The notes beneath the pieces were generated by a model, which had not been told where the DNA came from, did no database searches, and saw only the letters and a program-made list of their open reading frames with translations. Made by a program: the position numbers and the translations under genes. Of a stretch of DNA of 64,000 nt, positions 10,900 through 21,709 are shown in pieces. Origin of the DNA: Rhineura floridana (taxonomy: Eukaryota > Chordata > Lepidosauria > Squamata > Rhineuridae); contig NC_084500.1 of assembly GCF_030035675.1 (NCBI RefSeq), positions 14,321,100-14,385,099 of the forward strand, in the 5' to 3' direction. Positions within the stretch are counted from its first letter, which is position 1. Every line of letters begins with the position of its first letter.

Positions 10900-10990
10900 G
10901 TTCGGCTTTAGCAGTGTTTCTAATCCCACTAAGCTTTTTGTTCATAAACCGCCCTGAGATGAAATCATTGTTGTTATTGTATACCAGAGC
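10900..10990 (+). mobile_element. L2-type LINE tail fragment
   Basis: The piece cataaaccgccctgagatga followed by ttgttgttattgt resembles L2 3' ends found elsewhere in the window (ccgcccagagagc). Confidence 0.4.
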
Positions 10991-11104
10991 TGCTAATAGC
11001 ACGAAAACGGTGAGAGGAGTATTAGAAATACTGTGATACATTTGAAGGGAGCAAGATCTCAAAAGTCAGATTAATAACAATGTAAAACATTGACAACAAC
11101 AATG

Positions 11105-11515
11105 CAAATTATACCCGGTATGGTAGTGGCAAATTCAGAAGTGCAGGGCCCCTTCATAACAATCACAGTCACACACCCTCCATCACTAACTTGCTTGCTC
11201 CTCTCCATACTCTTCACTCCTTCCCGAGCACAACTTCTCCCAAAACAACAAAAGGCCCTAGGAGCCAATTAGCATGAAAGGGAGTGTGTTAGCCACAGAG
11301 AAGAGTCTCCTTTCCCTCTGATTGACTCCAATCAGCAGGAAAGGGGACTGTGTTAGCCATTAAGAAGACTCTTCTCAGTGGCTAACATACTCCCCTTTCA
11401 CGTTGATTGACTCATAGGATACTGGAGACACAGGGACCCTGCTGGGACCTGGCTCCCCAAAAAGTAAGGGGTCTACAACACACACACACAGACCCTGGAC
11501 AACTACACCCCTGAT
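11105..11515 (-). mobile_element. hAT-like element, second copy of the CAGTGGCGTAG family
   Basis: Begins ggtatggtagtggcaaattc and ends acaactacacccctg. The reverse complement of that end, CAGGGGTGTAGTTGT, is the terminal repeat. The interior parallels 9970-10375. Confidence 0.75.
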
Positions 11516-11616
11516 TATACCAATCCAAGCCATCAGAATAAAAACCAAACAAACAAGCAGAGGGCAAGATGTCAAAAGGCAGATTGGAAAATAAATGAAC
11601 AAAGAACTAAAATCGC

Positions 11617-11745
11617 AGTAGCAATACAATCTTATGCATGCCTACTCAAAAGTAATCCACACTGAGTTTAATGGGATTCTGAGATAAGTGTGCATTGAGG
11701 TTAATGGGACATTACTTCTGAGTAAAAGATTGCACTGTATAAAAG
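11617..11745. mobile_element. Harbinger-like MITE (aagtaag core)
   Basis: caatcttatgcatgcctact pairs with ttctgagtaaaagattgca. The core repeats tttaatgggattctgag and ggttaatgggacattactt as inverted arms. Confidence 0.55.
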
Positions 11746-11809
11746 GTCTGAGAAAGAGTGTTGCTCTACAAGTGTGGGGCTGTGTGTATACACACAGTAA
11801 AATGTAAAT

Positions 11810-12140
11810 TTAATTTTTAGGCCGCCTATCTGGCCGAAGCCACTCTAGGCGACGTACACATCAAATTTCAATAAAATACAATAAATACAATAAAATACAA
11901 TATAATCAGCAGTAACAAAAATAACAACATATGCAGTACACAACAACAGGCATTCAGTATGTAATTAGCCCATCCCGGCGGTCCCAAAGGCCTGTCCAAA
12001 CAGCCACGTTTTTAAGGCTCGGCAGAAGGTATCCAGGGAAGGGGCATGCCGAAGATCAAACGGTCCCTTTACTCTGCGCCTACGGCACTCCAAGGCATTT
12101 TTTGAAGTAACAGTTATGTGTCCAAATGGACACCCAGTCC
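11810..12140 (-). mobile_element. L2-type LINE, 3' end
   Basis: The antisense tail has ggccgcctatctggccgaag. Upstream of it the minus-strand frame reads SLDTFCRALKTWLFGQAFG, which is the C-terminus of L2 ORF2 (compare [14 protein letters not shown] at 46700-46756). Confidence 0.75.
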
Positions 12141-12819
12141 TAGCCATAAAATATAATCAATGAACCAAGAACACAAATTCAGATTGGAAGTCACTGAAAC
12201 ACTGACTAGACAGGTACGAAAGTTTCGTGAAATTGAATAGAAACAGTAGAACATAGGGGCACATTGCACAATAATTCTTAGGATTATTAAAAACCACCAA
12301 GTCTTTCTGAAAAACTTCTTAACAAAATCTCTCTCCCTGGACACTGTGATGTCTGGTTCTCTGTATCTTTGCTCTTTTTTTCAAAAGAATTCTGCAGCAG
12401 AGCGTGGATCATAAGCAGCAGTTTTCAATTTTAATTTGCTTTTTAATTCATGTATTTACCGGTGGATGGGCAAGCGTGTAAGAATTTTGCCAGGCAAGTG
12501 ACTTGTGTAAATGCATTTGTAAGGCTGTAGTCACTCCCTGTAGTTGTTTTAGTTTGAACTACTTTCGCCTTGGTCCAAATGTCAGCGCTTTTAATGGCAG
12601 AGTGGTTTCCACGCGCAAGCCGTTTGAATGAAAAATAAAAGGACACCCAGTAACAATTCCTTTTTTAAAAAATGCCCTGGTGCACTCCCTGCACTGGGTT
12701 GGGAAGCAATGTACTCACAACTAGGCACAAATACTGGATTTCGATGCGTTTTCCCCCAAACCAGCTGCAGTCTGAACGTGTACACACTGTTACGTAGCCA
12801 AACCATCACTCAGGGAAAC

Positions 12820-13075
12820 CCCAAGGTTTTGCAGAAGTACCAAAACCCTTTTTGTGGGGAGCACAAAGCCCCCTTCCTCACTCCCCCCTGAAAAGCCCTG
12901 CCCAATGGCATCTCAGCATGCTCAGCAGGCCTGGCATCCTGACTAACTGGGAGGGGAAAGGAAACTGGGTAGGAAGATGAAGGGAATGGAGTATCCTGAA
13001 CAGGAGCACTCTACACCACAACATTTTGCTGCAGGTTCCTCTTGTCAGTAGTTGGTACCTATACTTGCTAAATGG
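12820..13075. repeat. Unclassified dispersed repeat
   Basis: It shares ordered blocks with 59595-59822: ttttgcagaagtac, gcatgctcagca or similar, gaacaggagcac, and tttgctgcaggttcc with cttgtc. I see no terminal repeats and do not recognise the family. Confidence 0.5.
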
Positions 13076-13756
13076 ATCCTTCATAGTTGGAGGTAGTATA
13101 CCTCTAAATATCAGATGTTTGGGGTTGAGTAGCAGATTGTGCACAGACTGTCTCTCAGACTAATTCCCAGGCATCTCTAGTAGCAGGTGATGTGGAAAGA
13201 GCTCTGCTTGAGATCTTGTATTCAGTTTGTGTATTGATATTAAAGTGTTGTAAGGAAAGGCAGGAAAGTATGTGGTGGTAGTGTTTTTGCATTCAGAAAA
13301 ACCACAGGGTGTCAATGAACAGAATGATAAAGAGAAGAAAATGTGTCCAAAACAGATTTGAATTGTTCATTGGTTTGCCTTCAGGCTAGATGATGGAGTC
13401 ATAAAAATGTTAATATTTGCGATCTGTAAACATTGGCAACATAGCTGTTACCTCCTGAGCATTGATGCACCCGTGAATTAAATTAAATATGGCAAGCTTG
13501 GCCGTGCTCAGGTAAAGGTTAACGACACTAAAAGGGAGGGTTACATTTTATTAATGTTGTGCCAAAGCAAACAATGTGAAACCTTCCCAGCTGGCTCAAA
13601 CGTTACAAGAGGGAAACGCTGCTGTGTGTGTGTTTTTAAACCTCTACGCCTGCTCTACTTGAACCCAACGGGGCCTACTTTTGAGACTGCTGGTCCTGAG
13701 GCTGCTACAAATGTTAGTTGAGACCTGTCTGCTGGATTTTATATGTGCTTAAGCCC
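13076..13756. other. No recognised feature
   Basis: A+T-rich intergenic sequence without a credible open frame, splice-bounded exon or repeat that I know. The same is true of most of 12141-12819. Confidence 0.4.
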
Positions 13757-13890
13757 TAAGACTCAGCCTTCACTGCCCTCCAAAATGTTTTGGACAACAA
13801 CTCCCATCAGCCTCAGCATCATACAGTCCTGCTGGCTGGGGCCAATGGGAGTCGTAGTCCAAACCATGTAGAGGGCGTCAGGTTGGCAAG
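13757..13890. mobile_element. Foldback MITE copy
   Basis: tgccctccaaaatgttttgg and accatgtagagggcgtcagg are the inverted arms; the loop has catacagtcctgctggctgg. Confidence 0.7.
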
Positions 13891-14264
13891 AGCAGCCCTA
13901 TGTCATCTGATAAGAAAGCACACTATCAAAAGCCACCATGCAACCACATACAGTTTTGATGCCACATATATTTTTTATTATCTCTTAACATGTTCTTTAA
14001 ATCCCTAACAAGATTTTTAGTTACACTAAGTCAGTGTTCCCCAAACTCCTGTGACTTGAAGTGCCCTTTTTCTAAGTTAAATTGGAAGCATACTTCACTC
14101 TTGATCCAATACGGTCTACTTGCATCCAAAAAAGAGTTACCTTTAAGAATATAAGGGAAACCCTGAGGGAAGTTGATTTAGGCTGAGATCCTACACCCAC
14201 TTACACTGAATTCAGCAGGACTTACTTCTGAACAGACCTGAATCACAGTGTGCTGTTTATGGAA

Positions 14265-14765
14265 TCATATAATAGAAGAGTTAGAAGGGGCCTAGAAGGC
14301 CATCAAGTCCAACCCCCTGCGCAGGAATCCAATTTAAAGCATCCCCGACAGGTGCCTGTCCAGCTGCCTCTTGAATGCCTCCAGGGTTGGAGAGCCCACC
14401 ACCTCTTATCCAGCATCCTATTCTCACAGAGGACAACCAGATGTCTCTAGGATCCCATATGCAAGTTAAAATCACAACAATCTACAGTTCCTCCCCAGAA
14501 ATTGGTATTTAGAGGCATGTTGCCTGCAATTATGAAGGCATAACCATCATTACTATATTAGCTAATGAGAACCTTATTTATTTTTGTATTTAAGTGATTT
14601 ATTGATCGCTTTATTTTTTAATCAAAGTAATATACAAAATGTCTTTCAGACAACAATAAACCTTCATGAATTTGTCTAATCTTCTTTCAAAGCCCTAAAC
14701 TTTGTACCTTCTTGTGACAGTGAGTTCCATAAATTAACAGAGTGTGGAAGAGTGTGGGCTACCCA
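14265..14765 (-). mobile_element. CR1-group LINE 3' fragments
   Basis: 14265-14400 reads gaatcatataatagaagagt and gccatcaagtccaaccccct, the antisense CR1 3' end. From about 14405 a second CR1-group piece follows (cagcatcctattctcacaga, then catgaatttgtctaatcttc at 14667). The gap at about 14570-14660 holds an A/T-rich insert. Confidence 0.65.
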
Positions 14766-14904
14766 CTGTCAGAGCCTTTGATTTTCTGTGCAGGCCAATG
14801 TTCTGAGCGTGCCTCCTGAGGGCCAGGGTTCTGAGTATGGCTCCTAACTGGGAAAAATCTGGGCACTGAGATCAGAGACACACAGGAGTGTAGTCATCCT
14901 GTGT

Positions 14905-15200
14905 CCTGGGCGGGTCTTAGATCTCTTACTTTTTTGGGAACAGGGTCCCAGCAGTGTCCCTATGTGTCTAGCTTGCTATGAGCCAATCGGCATGAAAGGG
15001 GGAAATGTGTTAGCCACATGCTTCCTTGTCCTTTCTTGCTGATTGGAGTCAATCAGAGTGAAAAAAGATGAGTCAGCACTGAAGACTCTTCTCAGGAGCT
15101 AACACACTTCCCTTTCATGCAGATTGGCTCCTAGGGACATCTGTTGTTGTGGGAGAAGGCACATGTGGGAAGGACTGAGGAGTGTGGAGATGAAGATGGA
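14905..15200 (+). mobile_element. hAT-like element, CAGTGGCGTAG family, partial
   Basis: It contains gtcttagatctcttactttt, ttgggaacagggtcccagca and two inverted gattgg-containing blocks. It is truncated before the right end; the last recognisable part is ggagaaggcacatgtggga. Confidence 0.7.
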
Positions 15201-15254
15201 GAGCAAGCAAGCAAGAGAAAGTGAACAAGGAAGGAGGGAAGAACTTGGGTTGAA

Positions 15255-15425
15255 GTGTGTGTGTGTGTGTGTTGGTGTTTCAGTTCAATTATGTTGTAAG
15301 TATGTATGTGTGTGTGTTTGTGTCATGCATGGTAAGGTGAAACGCAAATTAGTATGCCTCTGTGTGTGTGCATCTGTGAGTGTGTGTGCGAGTGCATATG
15401 CATGTGTGTGTGGTGCTGCCAACGC
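15255..15425. repeat. GT/TG-rich microsatellite region
   Basis: Several interrupted runs of gtgtgt with gcatctgtgagtg spacers. The open frame rich in C and V across it is an artefact of the repeat. Confidence 0.85.
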
Positions 15426-15949
15426 CAGAGTTTAGGACCAGGAATTTCCATGGTTAAGTTTCACTCATGAGGTCTGCCCAGATGCAGTTTCCCTGAATCT
15501 TAGGCTGTGAGCACACTATTGCCTACAGCAAAGCATTTCCATTGGCCACACCTGGAGGAGCAACAGGTTGATCTGACAATCAGTTGCAAAATCTGTTTGA
15601 AGCTGAATTTTAAAAACAACACTTGCGCTGATCCAACCAAGTTTTACAGTAAAAAAGGGAGGGTTTGACTAGTGTCAAGTATGCCCCCATTTTCAGAAGA
15701 AAGGTTGAGACACACTGGAACCGGCAGAACAGTAAGTGTGTCTCTACCCTTAGTATGGCAACCACAAAGGGAAACTCAGTAAAGGAAGTTCCTCACTTTA
15801 CAGCATATTAGTACATTTGCCAATGTACGTGCACAGATCTAGCTGAAAGGCAACCTGTAGAGATCTGTCTTGATCGTTGCAATGCATCAGTAAGGGAAAG
15901 TACTCCAAACAAGAGGCTGAAAGTTCATCTTATTGCATAATCTTAAGAA

Positions 15950-16045
15950 GGGGTGTGGTGGCTATGCGGAGGCATGGCTGAAGGGGGCATGGCACAATTA
16001 TCATGAAGGGATCCTACACTGCTGAATTTGCCACTACACTTCAGG
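15950..16045 (+). mobile_element. Right-end fragment of the CAGTGGCGTAG hAT-like family
   Basis: aaggggtgtggtggctatg is followed by atcatgaagggatcctacac and aatttgccactacact, the right terminal region of the complete copy at 58944-59321. The surroundings (15426-15949 and 16046-17012) show nothing recognisable except for a short aagtaag-like piece at 16886-16945. Confidence 0.6.
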
Positions 16046-17012
16046 AGATACAACAAGTAGACTTCTTTGAGGGCAGTCATCTCACTGCATGATTAAATAA
16101 CCTCATCATATCCCACACAAAGGTGTGGCAGAATGATCTGCCCCCGGGAAAGGGTGATTGCAAAGGAGGCAAGGCCAATACAGGTAATCATACAGACATG
16201 CTGTGGGCACCCTCCTAGCAGGATGCTTTGGGCTCATGCTAGCCATTAATTCTGAATTTATTTACTATGGTATAGAGCACTACTGTAGCTGGGCACACAG
16301 TTTGTGACTTACTTCATCCATCAACATATATGTGAAAATATATTCACATTTCTAATTTATTTACAGCCTTTTGTACTTTAAAAAATTCTTACTGCAAAAT
16401 AAATCTCATCGCTACCTGCATAAGATAAGCCAATCCTGCATGGGAAAAATATTAATTTCACCAACCATCTTTCTGAATTCCATCTGTATAGTCAATTTAA
16501 GAAGTTGAGATCACTTTATCTTAAAAATAAACAAGTCTCTATGCTTTATGAAGTTAGTAATGTTGCTGTTCATTCTGATCAAAAGGGTGTATGTGAACCT
16601 TTTGGGACATTTGAACCACTAACTGAGTTTCTACTGTCTAACAACTCACCCTGAAGTTAGTTCACAAGAAACCCTTATAACCTCATATAGCATAATCCTA
16701 TTCATGAATGCTACCAAGTTTTCAATTGCAGACAGGAGAGAGATAATGAATTTTTTAAAAACCTCCTCCTTGTACTTGAGAGCTGTCCAGCCCATCTGGT
16801 ACTGAAGTTGACCAGCTTTGACGTTTCAAAACATTAATTCAGATCCTTGCAACTACCAACTATCCATAGCGCCCCATAAAGAGGTTTAGGATGCAATCCT
16901 AAATGCACTGAACTTCTGAGCAGAGATGTTTAGGATTGCACCATCAGCTATTGCCCCATGTGGACACTGAAAGAAGTCTGGATGGAAATCTACAAGAGTG
17001 GATCCAGCTCAG

Positions 17013-17978
17013 TCACACTTTCCCAATGGCTTGCACTTCAATGCGGTTGTTGGAAGGGCACTTCAAAAACTTGAGTCTGTGCCCCAGCTTCTTCATTTTC
17101 AGGGTGTAGATGATGGGGTTCCCCAATGAATTCATGGTGATCATCATCGCTGTAAGGTTTCGGAAGACGTAGACACCTGGAGAGAGATCGCTGGGGCACT
17201 GATGAGTGGCTAAATCGAAGAGAACGCCCACGAAGAAGGGGGTATAGGAAAGCAAAGCCAGAAGCCAGATGAAGACACTAGTCTTGGTTACTTGGATCTC
17301 AGCCAGCCGGTAGGTGTTGTTGGCTTGCCCCAGTACCCCCATTGCCATCTTGTGCTTTCTCAAAAAGCCAATGATGTTGAAGTAGGTGAAGAAAGGAAGA
17401 ACCAAGGCCACTGCAGAGTGAGGGACAGTGATGAAAATAAGGTAGTCGATACACAGAGGGCTGTAAAGAAGAGAGACATTGGCCTTATCCAAGCAATTCC
17501 ACCCCATCAGGGGCATGAAACCCAAAAAGAAGGCCAGCCCCCAAATACCCGATGCCACACCCAAGACCTGATTCCTGTTGAGCCGCCATCTTGTCCTTAG
17601 GCTTTCCACCACGACCAAGTAACGCTCAATCCCAATGACGACTAAGTTGTAGATGGTGGCCAGGATCGACATTGTGTAGAAGGTGTATGCTCCAAGGAGG
17701 ACCTTGGACCCAAGGATGGTGCTTTGAGGGTTGGTGATGAACAACAGGGCAATCCAAAAGCCCGAAGAGCTGGAGAGGAGGTCGGAGATGGCCAAGTTGC
17801 AGAAAAGAATGCAGATGGGCTTGTGCAGGGCTTTGGAATACACAATGGCAACGATGACGGCAGAGTTGAAGACCGCAGAAATTAGGGTGATGGTCAGCTG
17901 AGGAGCTCCCAAAGCAAGCACCAGGTGCCTGCTCCAATCCTGAGTGGTGCGGTTGAGACAGTTCTGGTATCTAAACAT
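17013..17978 (-). CDS. Class A GPCR, lysophospholipid/MECA-like, ligand unknown
   Basis: Single-exon gene of 321 residues. The start is the ATG at 17978-17976 in a CACCATG context; the frame stays open a little upstream but has no earlier ATG that I noted. N-terminus with an N-glycosylation site (N9 RT). Seven membrane segments at about 26-48, 55-80, 92-120, 138-159, 178-204, 230-256 and 268-291. Family marks are N38 (1.50), NLAISD with D66 (2.50), E118-R119-Y120, GWNC at 159-162 and NPIIY at 287-291; C307 may be palmitoylated. The TM3 cysteine (3.25) is replaced by L94, as in S1P, LPA, cannabinoid and melanocortin receptors. GWNC and SPLCIDYLIF also recall LPA/S1P receptors. TM6 has SYTP (244-247) instead of CWxP. 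It should sit in the plasma membrane and couple to G proteins. I cannot name the ligand or an orthologue. Confidence 0.85.
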   Translation of the reverse strand: MFRYQNCLNRTTQDWSRHLVLALGAPQLTITLISAVFNSAVIVAIVYSKALHKPICILFCNLAISDLLSSSSGFWIALLFITNPQSTILGSKVLLGAYTFYTMSILATIYNLVVIGIERYLVVVESLRTRWRLNRNQVLGVASGIWGLAFFLGFMPLMGWNCLDKANVSLLYSPLCIDYLIFITVPHSAVALVLPFFTYFNIIGFLRKHKMAMGVLGQANNTYRLAEIQVTKTSVFIWLLALLSYTPFFVGVLFDLATHQCPSDLSPGVYVFRNLTAMMITMNSLGNPIIYTLKMKKLGHRLKFLKCPSNNRIEVQAIGKV

Positions 17979-18156
17979 GGTGAGTGTCAGGGATGAACCC
18001 TTGGTAGCAGTCAAGGGGACCCGGGAGCCAGGAATTGTGCCCAGAGTCAGAGCTGAGTGTCGAAGCTGTACATAAAGCCCTGTACAGCTGTTCCTACCTA
18101 AAGAGGACTAATGATGGCCTAGATGGTTGACAGGGCCAGTCCAGAGACTCAGAATA

Positions 18157-18164
18157 CTTATATA
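18157..18164 (-). promoter_or_regulatory. TATA box for the GPCR gene
   Basis: TATATAAG on the minus strand, about 180 bp upstream of the ATG. A start about 30 bp downstream would leave a 5' UTR of roughly 150 bp with no need for splicing. Confidence 0.5.
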
Positions 18165-18689
18165 GCCCTAGAAGGTACCACAAGACATGGTTTTCCTCAC
18201 TACATCAGACAGCAACACTCTGAGCCAATTGCTCCTGGTCCTAGCTCCAGTGGCTCCTGACATCAGCAGACCAAGACATGCTCAGGTTTGAAATCCAACT
18301 GTAGCTCTTTTTCTTCCATACCCTACAGTTCTGAGTTGGATAACAAGTAGGGTGGCCTCCTACTTCACAGCTCCAACATGGGGGAAGGTTTAACACAACA
18401 CACCCGCTTCCAGAATATCACTCAAGCTGCGGGTTAAACGTTAACTCTTGTGCGTCTAAACATTTTGGTCATTGGCTCCAAGAGACAGCTCCTGACTTTG
18501 AGGTTGCTAGGATAGTAATAGGCAGCAAAGGTATCTAATAAGCTCTCGCTAATCTCTCTGTGGCGTTCTTTGTCAGGAATCTCATCCTGGATGCTTACAC
18601 TGGAATTACATTAATTAATTGTCAAACATTAAGCCTCTTGAAGCAAGAACACTCTCTTCCAACAATATATAGATATATACAGAGACAGA

Positions 18690-18790
18690 GAATAGAATTA
18701 GAGAATTGAAAGGGACCTCAAAGATCATCTAGTCCAACCCACAGCAGATGCAAGAAATCTGCTGCTCCAGTATCCTTGATAGGTGGCCAT
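18690..18790 (-). mobile_element. CR1-group LINE 3' fragment
   Basis: gaatagaattagagaattga and caaagatcatctagtccaac are the antisense CR1 3' end. The region 18165-18689 before it shows nothing I recognise. Confidence 0.7.
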
Positions 18791-18879
18791 CCAACCTTTA
18801 CGTAAAAACCGGTAACAAAGGAGAGTCTCTCACCTTCTGTGCCAGTCTGTGTTCCACTGTCAAACAGCTCATCTTCATT

Positions 18880-19062
18880 GGAGTTATTATTTATTATTTA
18901 TTTAGTATATTTGTATGCCGCTTTTCACCACCAGGTGTCCACAAAGTGGTTTCCATAGCAAGAATAAAACAATATAATAAAAACAATTCGGAACGTAGTA
19001 ATAAAAAAAATCAACAGTATCAATAAATAACAGCACAACGTATCACAAAACAGGCTCAAATC
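18880..19062 (-). mobile_element. L2-type LINE tail
   Basis: ttattatttatttagtatat with ttgtatgccgcttttcacca: an antisense L2-like 3' end, 5'-truncated. Confidence 0.6.
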
Positions 19063-19094
19063 TCAAATCAACCTAGTCTGCAAAAGCTAGAGAA

Positions 19095-19095
19095 A

Positions 19096-19130
<35 letters not shown>

Positions 19131-19131
19131 A
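19095..19131. repeat. AC then AT dinucleotide microsatellite
   Basis: A run of acacacac directly followed by atatatat. Confidence 0.9.
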
Positions 19132-19499
19132 AACACAATATACAGTAGAGCCCGATCATGGTGCGACCATCCATGTATCCAAGATGAGAAAGTTACACCA
19201 CTGGGGCACCACTACAGAGAAGATAGTTGGAGGCGTTCAGGCATTCCAATGAGCTCACAACAGCAGCCATCTTGCTTCATAGTGGCCACCCCAAGAAACC
19301 TACTTATAAGCTTAAGTCCTTACTGACACCAAATGGGCAGTGCCCAAGGCTGCTGCCTTGGACTTCTACAGCTAAAGATCTTGCTGTGCCACACCTCTGA
19401 GAGCTGCAGCTGGCAGGCAAGGAAACAACAGGCAGGTGCTCACAGGGTGCAGCAGATGGTTCCCAGAATCCCTCTTTGTAATGTTTAGCTGAAATCCCC

Positions 19500-19765
19500 T
19501 ACTCTGTCATTTGGACCCGTTGGTTCAGATCCTGCCATCTTGAACAACAGAGAATGAATGTGCTCCATCATCTATACAACAGCCCTTCAAATATATGAAG
19601 ACAGCTATCCTATTGCCTCTTAACCATCTCTTCTCCAGGCTAAACATACCCAATTCCTTCGTCCTTTCCCCATAAGACTTGGTCCCCAGGCTGCTCACAG
19701 TCTTTGTCACCCTCCTCCGGATATGTCTGAATCTGACAATATGCTTCTTAAAATGTGATGACCAG
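19500..19765 (-). mobile_element. CR1-group LINE fragment
   Basis: The minus-strand frame reads ELGMFSLEKRWLRGNRIAVF and YLKGCC, the CR1-type C-terminal region (usual form LGLFSLEKRRLRGDLI). Only a short degraded piece remains. Confidence 0.7.
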
Positions 19766-19767
19766 AA

Positions 19768-19945
19768 CTAGTGGAGACTGGTGGCTCCGATATCAGTGAT
19801 GTAGTGAATCAGCTCTGTTATTTAGTCCAATCTTTCAAGGAGCTGTCCAAGATGCTTTCAGCACTTTGGACAGCTCCTTGAAAGTTTGGATTAAAGCCTG
19901 GTGTGGATTCACTGCCCCACTGATATTGGGGCCACCAGTCTTCAC
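19768..19945. mobile_element. Palindromic hAT-like MITE
   Basis: The outer arms are gtggagactggtggctccga and ggggccaccagtcttcactg. The inner arms are ttcaaggagctgtccaagat and ctttggacagctccttgaaa. The whole element can fold into one long hairpin. A relative with the same arms lies at 47296-47445. Confidence 0.8.
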
Positions 19946-20027
19946 TGCCCAAAACTGGATACAGTAGCTGTATTCAGGGTGTATGTGTGTATGTGTTAGG
20001 GGTAATGTGAGATGAGCACTTAATGTG

Positions 20028-20222
20028 AACATAGGTACATAGGAAGCTGCCTTATACTGAGTCAGACCACTGGTCCATCTACCTCAGTATTGTCTACACT
20101 GACTGGCAGTGCCTCTCCAGGATTTCAGGCAGCAGTCTCTCCCAGCTCTGCCTGAAGATTCTGGGGACTGAACCTGGGATCTTCTGCATGCAAAACCGAT
20201 GCTCTGCCACTGAGCTATGGGC
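20028..20222 (-). mobile_element. tRNA-derived squamate SINE (GGTTCAATCC type)
   Basis: On the minus strand the order is: head with ggcagagcatcggttttgca, box B-like gttcagtcccc, cctgaaatcctggagaggca, gtcagtgtagacaatactga, and a tail gtataaggcagcttcctatg. The head looks like a tRNA gene. Copies of this family recur through the window. Confidence 0.85.
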
Positions 20223-20439
20223 CTTCTCCATGTGCATAACCGCCCTTCATGCACATTTAACAGGCTTCATTGGGAAAGTGCACAGAATCTGTCCATGAAG
20301 AGGGGATTGTGCACATTTCCTGGCCAATATAAATTTCTGCAGCTCTTTAGAGTGTTCAAATGGACAGGAGTATTTTGGCACTGTAAGGACCAAGAAATTT
20401 ATTGTGGCTGGTACTGTCACGGCTAAAGACTAAAGTAAT

Positions 20440-21487
20440 GACAACAGAAACTAAATGTATGACAACATACTAAAGTAATGACAACAAAAGATTTATGTAA
20501 CTTTAAAGTTGACAATGAGGACAATGAACTTGTCAAAGATGATCAATACCTTGGCACAGTCATTAACCAAAATGGAGACAATAGTCAAGAAATCAGAAGA
20601 AGGCGACTGGGGAGGGCAGCTGTGAGAGAACCAGAAAAAGTCCTCAAATGCAAAGATGTATCACTGAACGCTTAAGTCAGGATCATTCAGACCATGCTAG
20701 TCCCGATCTCTATGTATGGATGTGAAAGTTGGACAGTGAAAAAAGCGGATAAGAGAAAAATCAGCTCATTTGAAATGTGGTGTTGGAGAAGAGCTTTGCA
20801 GATACCATGGACTGCAACAAAGACAAATAATTGGGTGTTAGAACAGATTAAACCAGAACTGTCACTAGAACCTTTGCAAAGGGAGGGCCACTCTCAAGTG
20901 ACTCTCCAGAACTGCTGACAGCCATCATATTTATAGGCTATAGATGCGTCACATACATAACATTAGAAATGCATAGCTAATCAGAAATACATCATTGTTT
21001 GATTTCTCAGCATCTGTCTATTCTGGTCCACTTCTCTGTTCTCCCTCCAAACTTCCTCTATCCTTGACCTTTGGTCCGGTAAGCTGGAAACAACATTTTT
21101 AATTGCGAATGAAGCTGATAAGCGGAAAACTCCCATACTTTTCATAAGGGAGGCAAGCATATGTTTCATTTAGCATTGTTTGACTTTATTTCAGTATAAC
21201 ATTTTAATTTTAACTCATTGCAACATGATGAAACTGAGGTTATCATACTTTGGACACATCATGAGAAGACCTGATTCACTAGAGAAGACAATAATGCTGG
21301 GGAAAACAGAAGGGAGTAGACAAAGAGGAAGGCCAAACAAGAGACGGATTGATTCCGTAAAGAAAGCCACAGACCTGAACTTGCCAGATCTGAACAGGGT
21401 GGTTCATGACAGATGCTCTTGGAGGTCGCTGATTCATAGGGTCGCCATGAGTAGTAATCGACTTGGAGGCACATAACAACAACAACT
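20440..21487 (+). mobile_element. BovB (RTE clade) LINE, 3' part, interrupted
   Basis: The frame reads GCESWTVKKADKRKISSFEM and WCWRRALQIPWTATKTNNWV, LEQIKPELSLE, and after a gap MKLRLSYFGHIMRRPDSLEK and RVVHDRCSWRSLIHRVA. These are the C-terminal blocks of BovB RT. About 345 bp (roughly 20880-21225) of unrelated sequence separates SLE from MKLRLSY, which are adjacent in BovB. The 3' end has catagggtcgccatgagt and an (AAC)n tail. Confidence 0.88.
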
Positions 21488-21547
21488 GTCATGGCTTACA
21501 GCCCACACAAACCCTTTGTCATAATGAATGCTTTAATCCAGGAATAA

Positions 21548-21678
21548 GAAAACTATGGCCTTCCTGATGTTGCTGGACTCCAACTCCCATCAGCCCCAGC
21601 TAACATGGCTGATGATCAGGGATGATGAGAGTTGTAGTCCAGCAATAGCTGGAGAGTCACAGGTTCCCCATCCCTGCA
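21548..21678. mobile_element. Foldback MITE copy
   Basis: ggccttcctgatgttgctgg and ccagcaatagctggagagtc form the arms; catggctgatgatcagggat is in the loop. Confidence 0.75.
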
Positions 21679-21709
21679 TATTTATTATGTACATGTTGGT
21701 ACATGGGTA

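Noticed and set aside
10686-11036. Open frame on the plus strand beginning near the ZNHIT3 CpG island (MAAKSRVQLWFPVKAP)
   Set aside because: It lies upstream of and divergent to ZNHIT3 and could suggest a bidirectional partner, but the frame soon runs into an L2-like tail and shows no domain or conserved splice pattern.
15124-15435. 103-codon open frame with runs of C and V
   Set aside because: It is translated GT microsatellite attached to a hAT-like fragment.
17292-17937. Open frames of about 100 codons on either strand inside the GPCR gene
   Set aside because: They are out-of-frame shadows of the receptor; only the 321-codon frame has motifs.
17979-18014. Twelve extra N-terminal codons for the GPCR
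   Set aside because: The longer frame would begin at TTG. The ATG at 17978-17976 with CACCATG context is the better start.
18901-19131. Satellite or origin-like A/T tract
   Set aside because: Explained by an L2 tail and a dinucleotide microsatellite.
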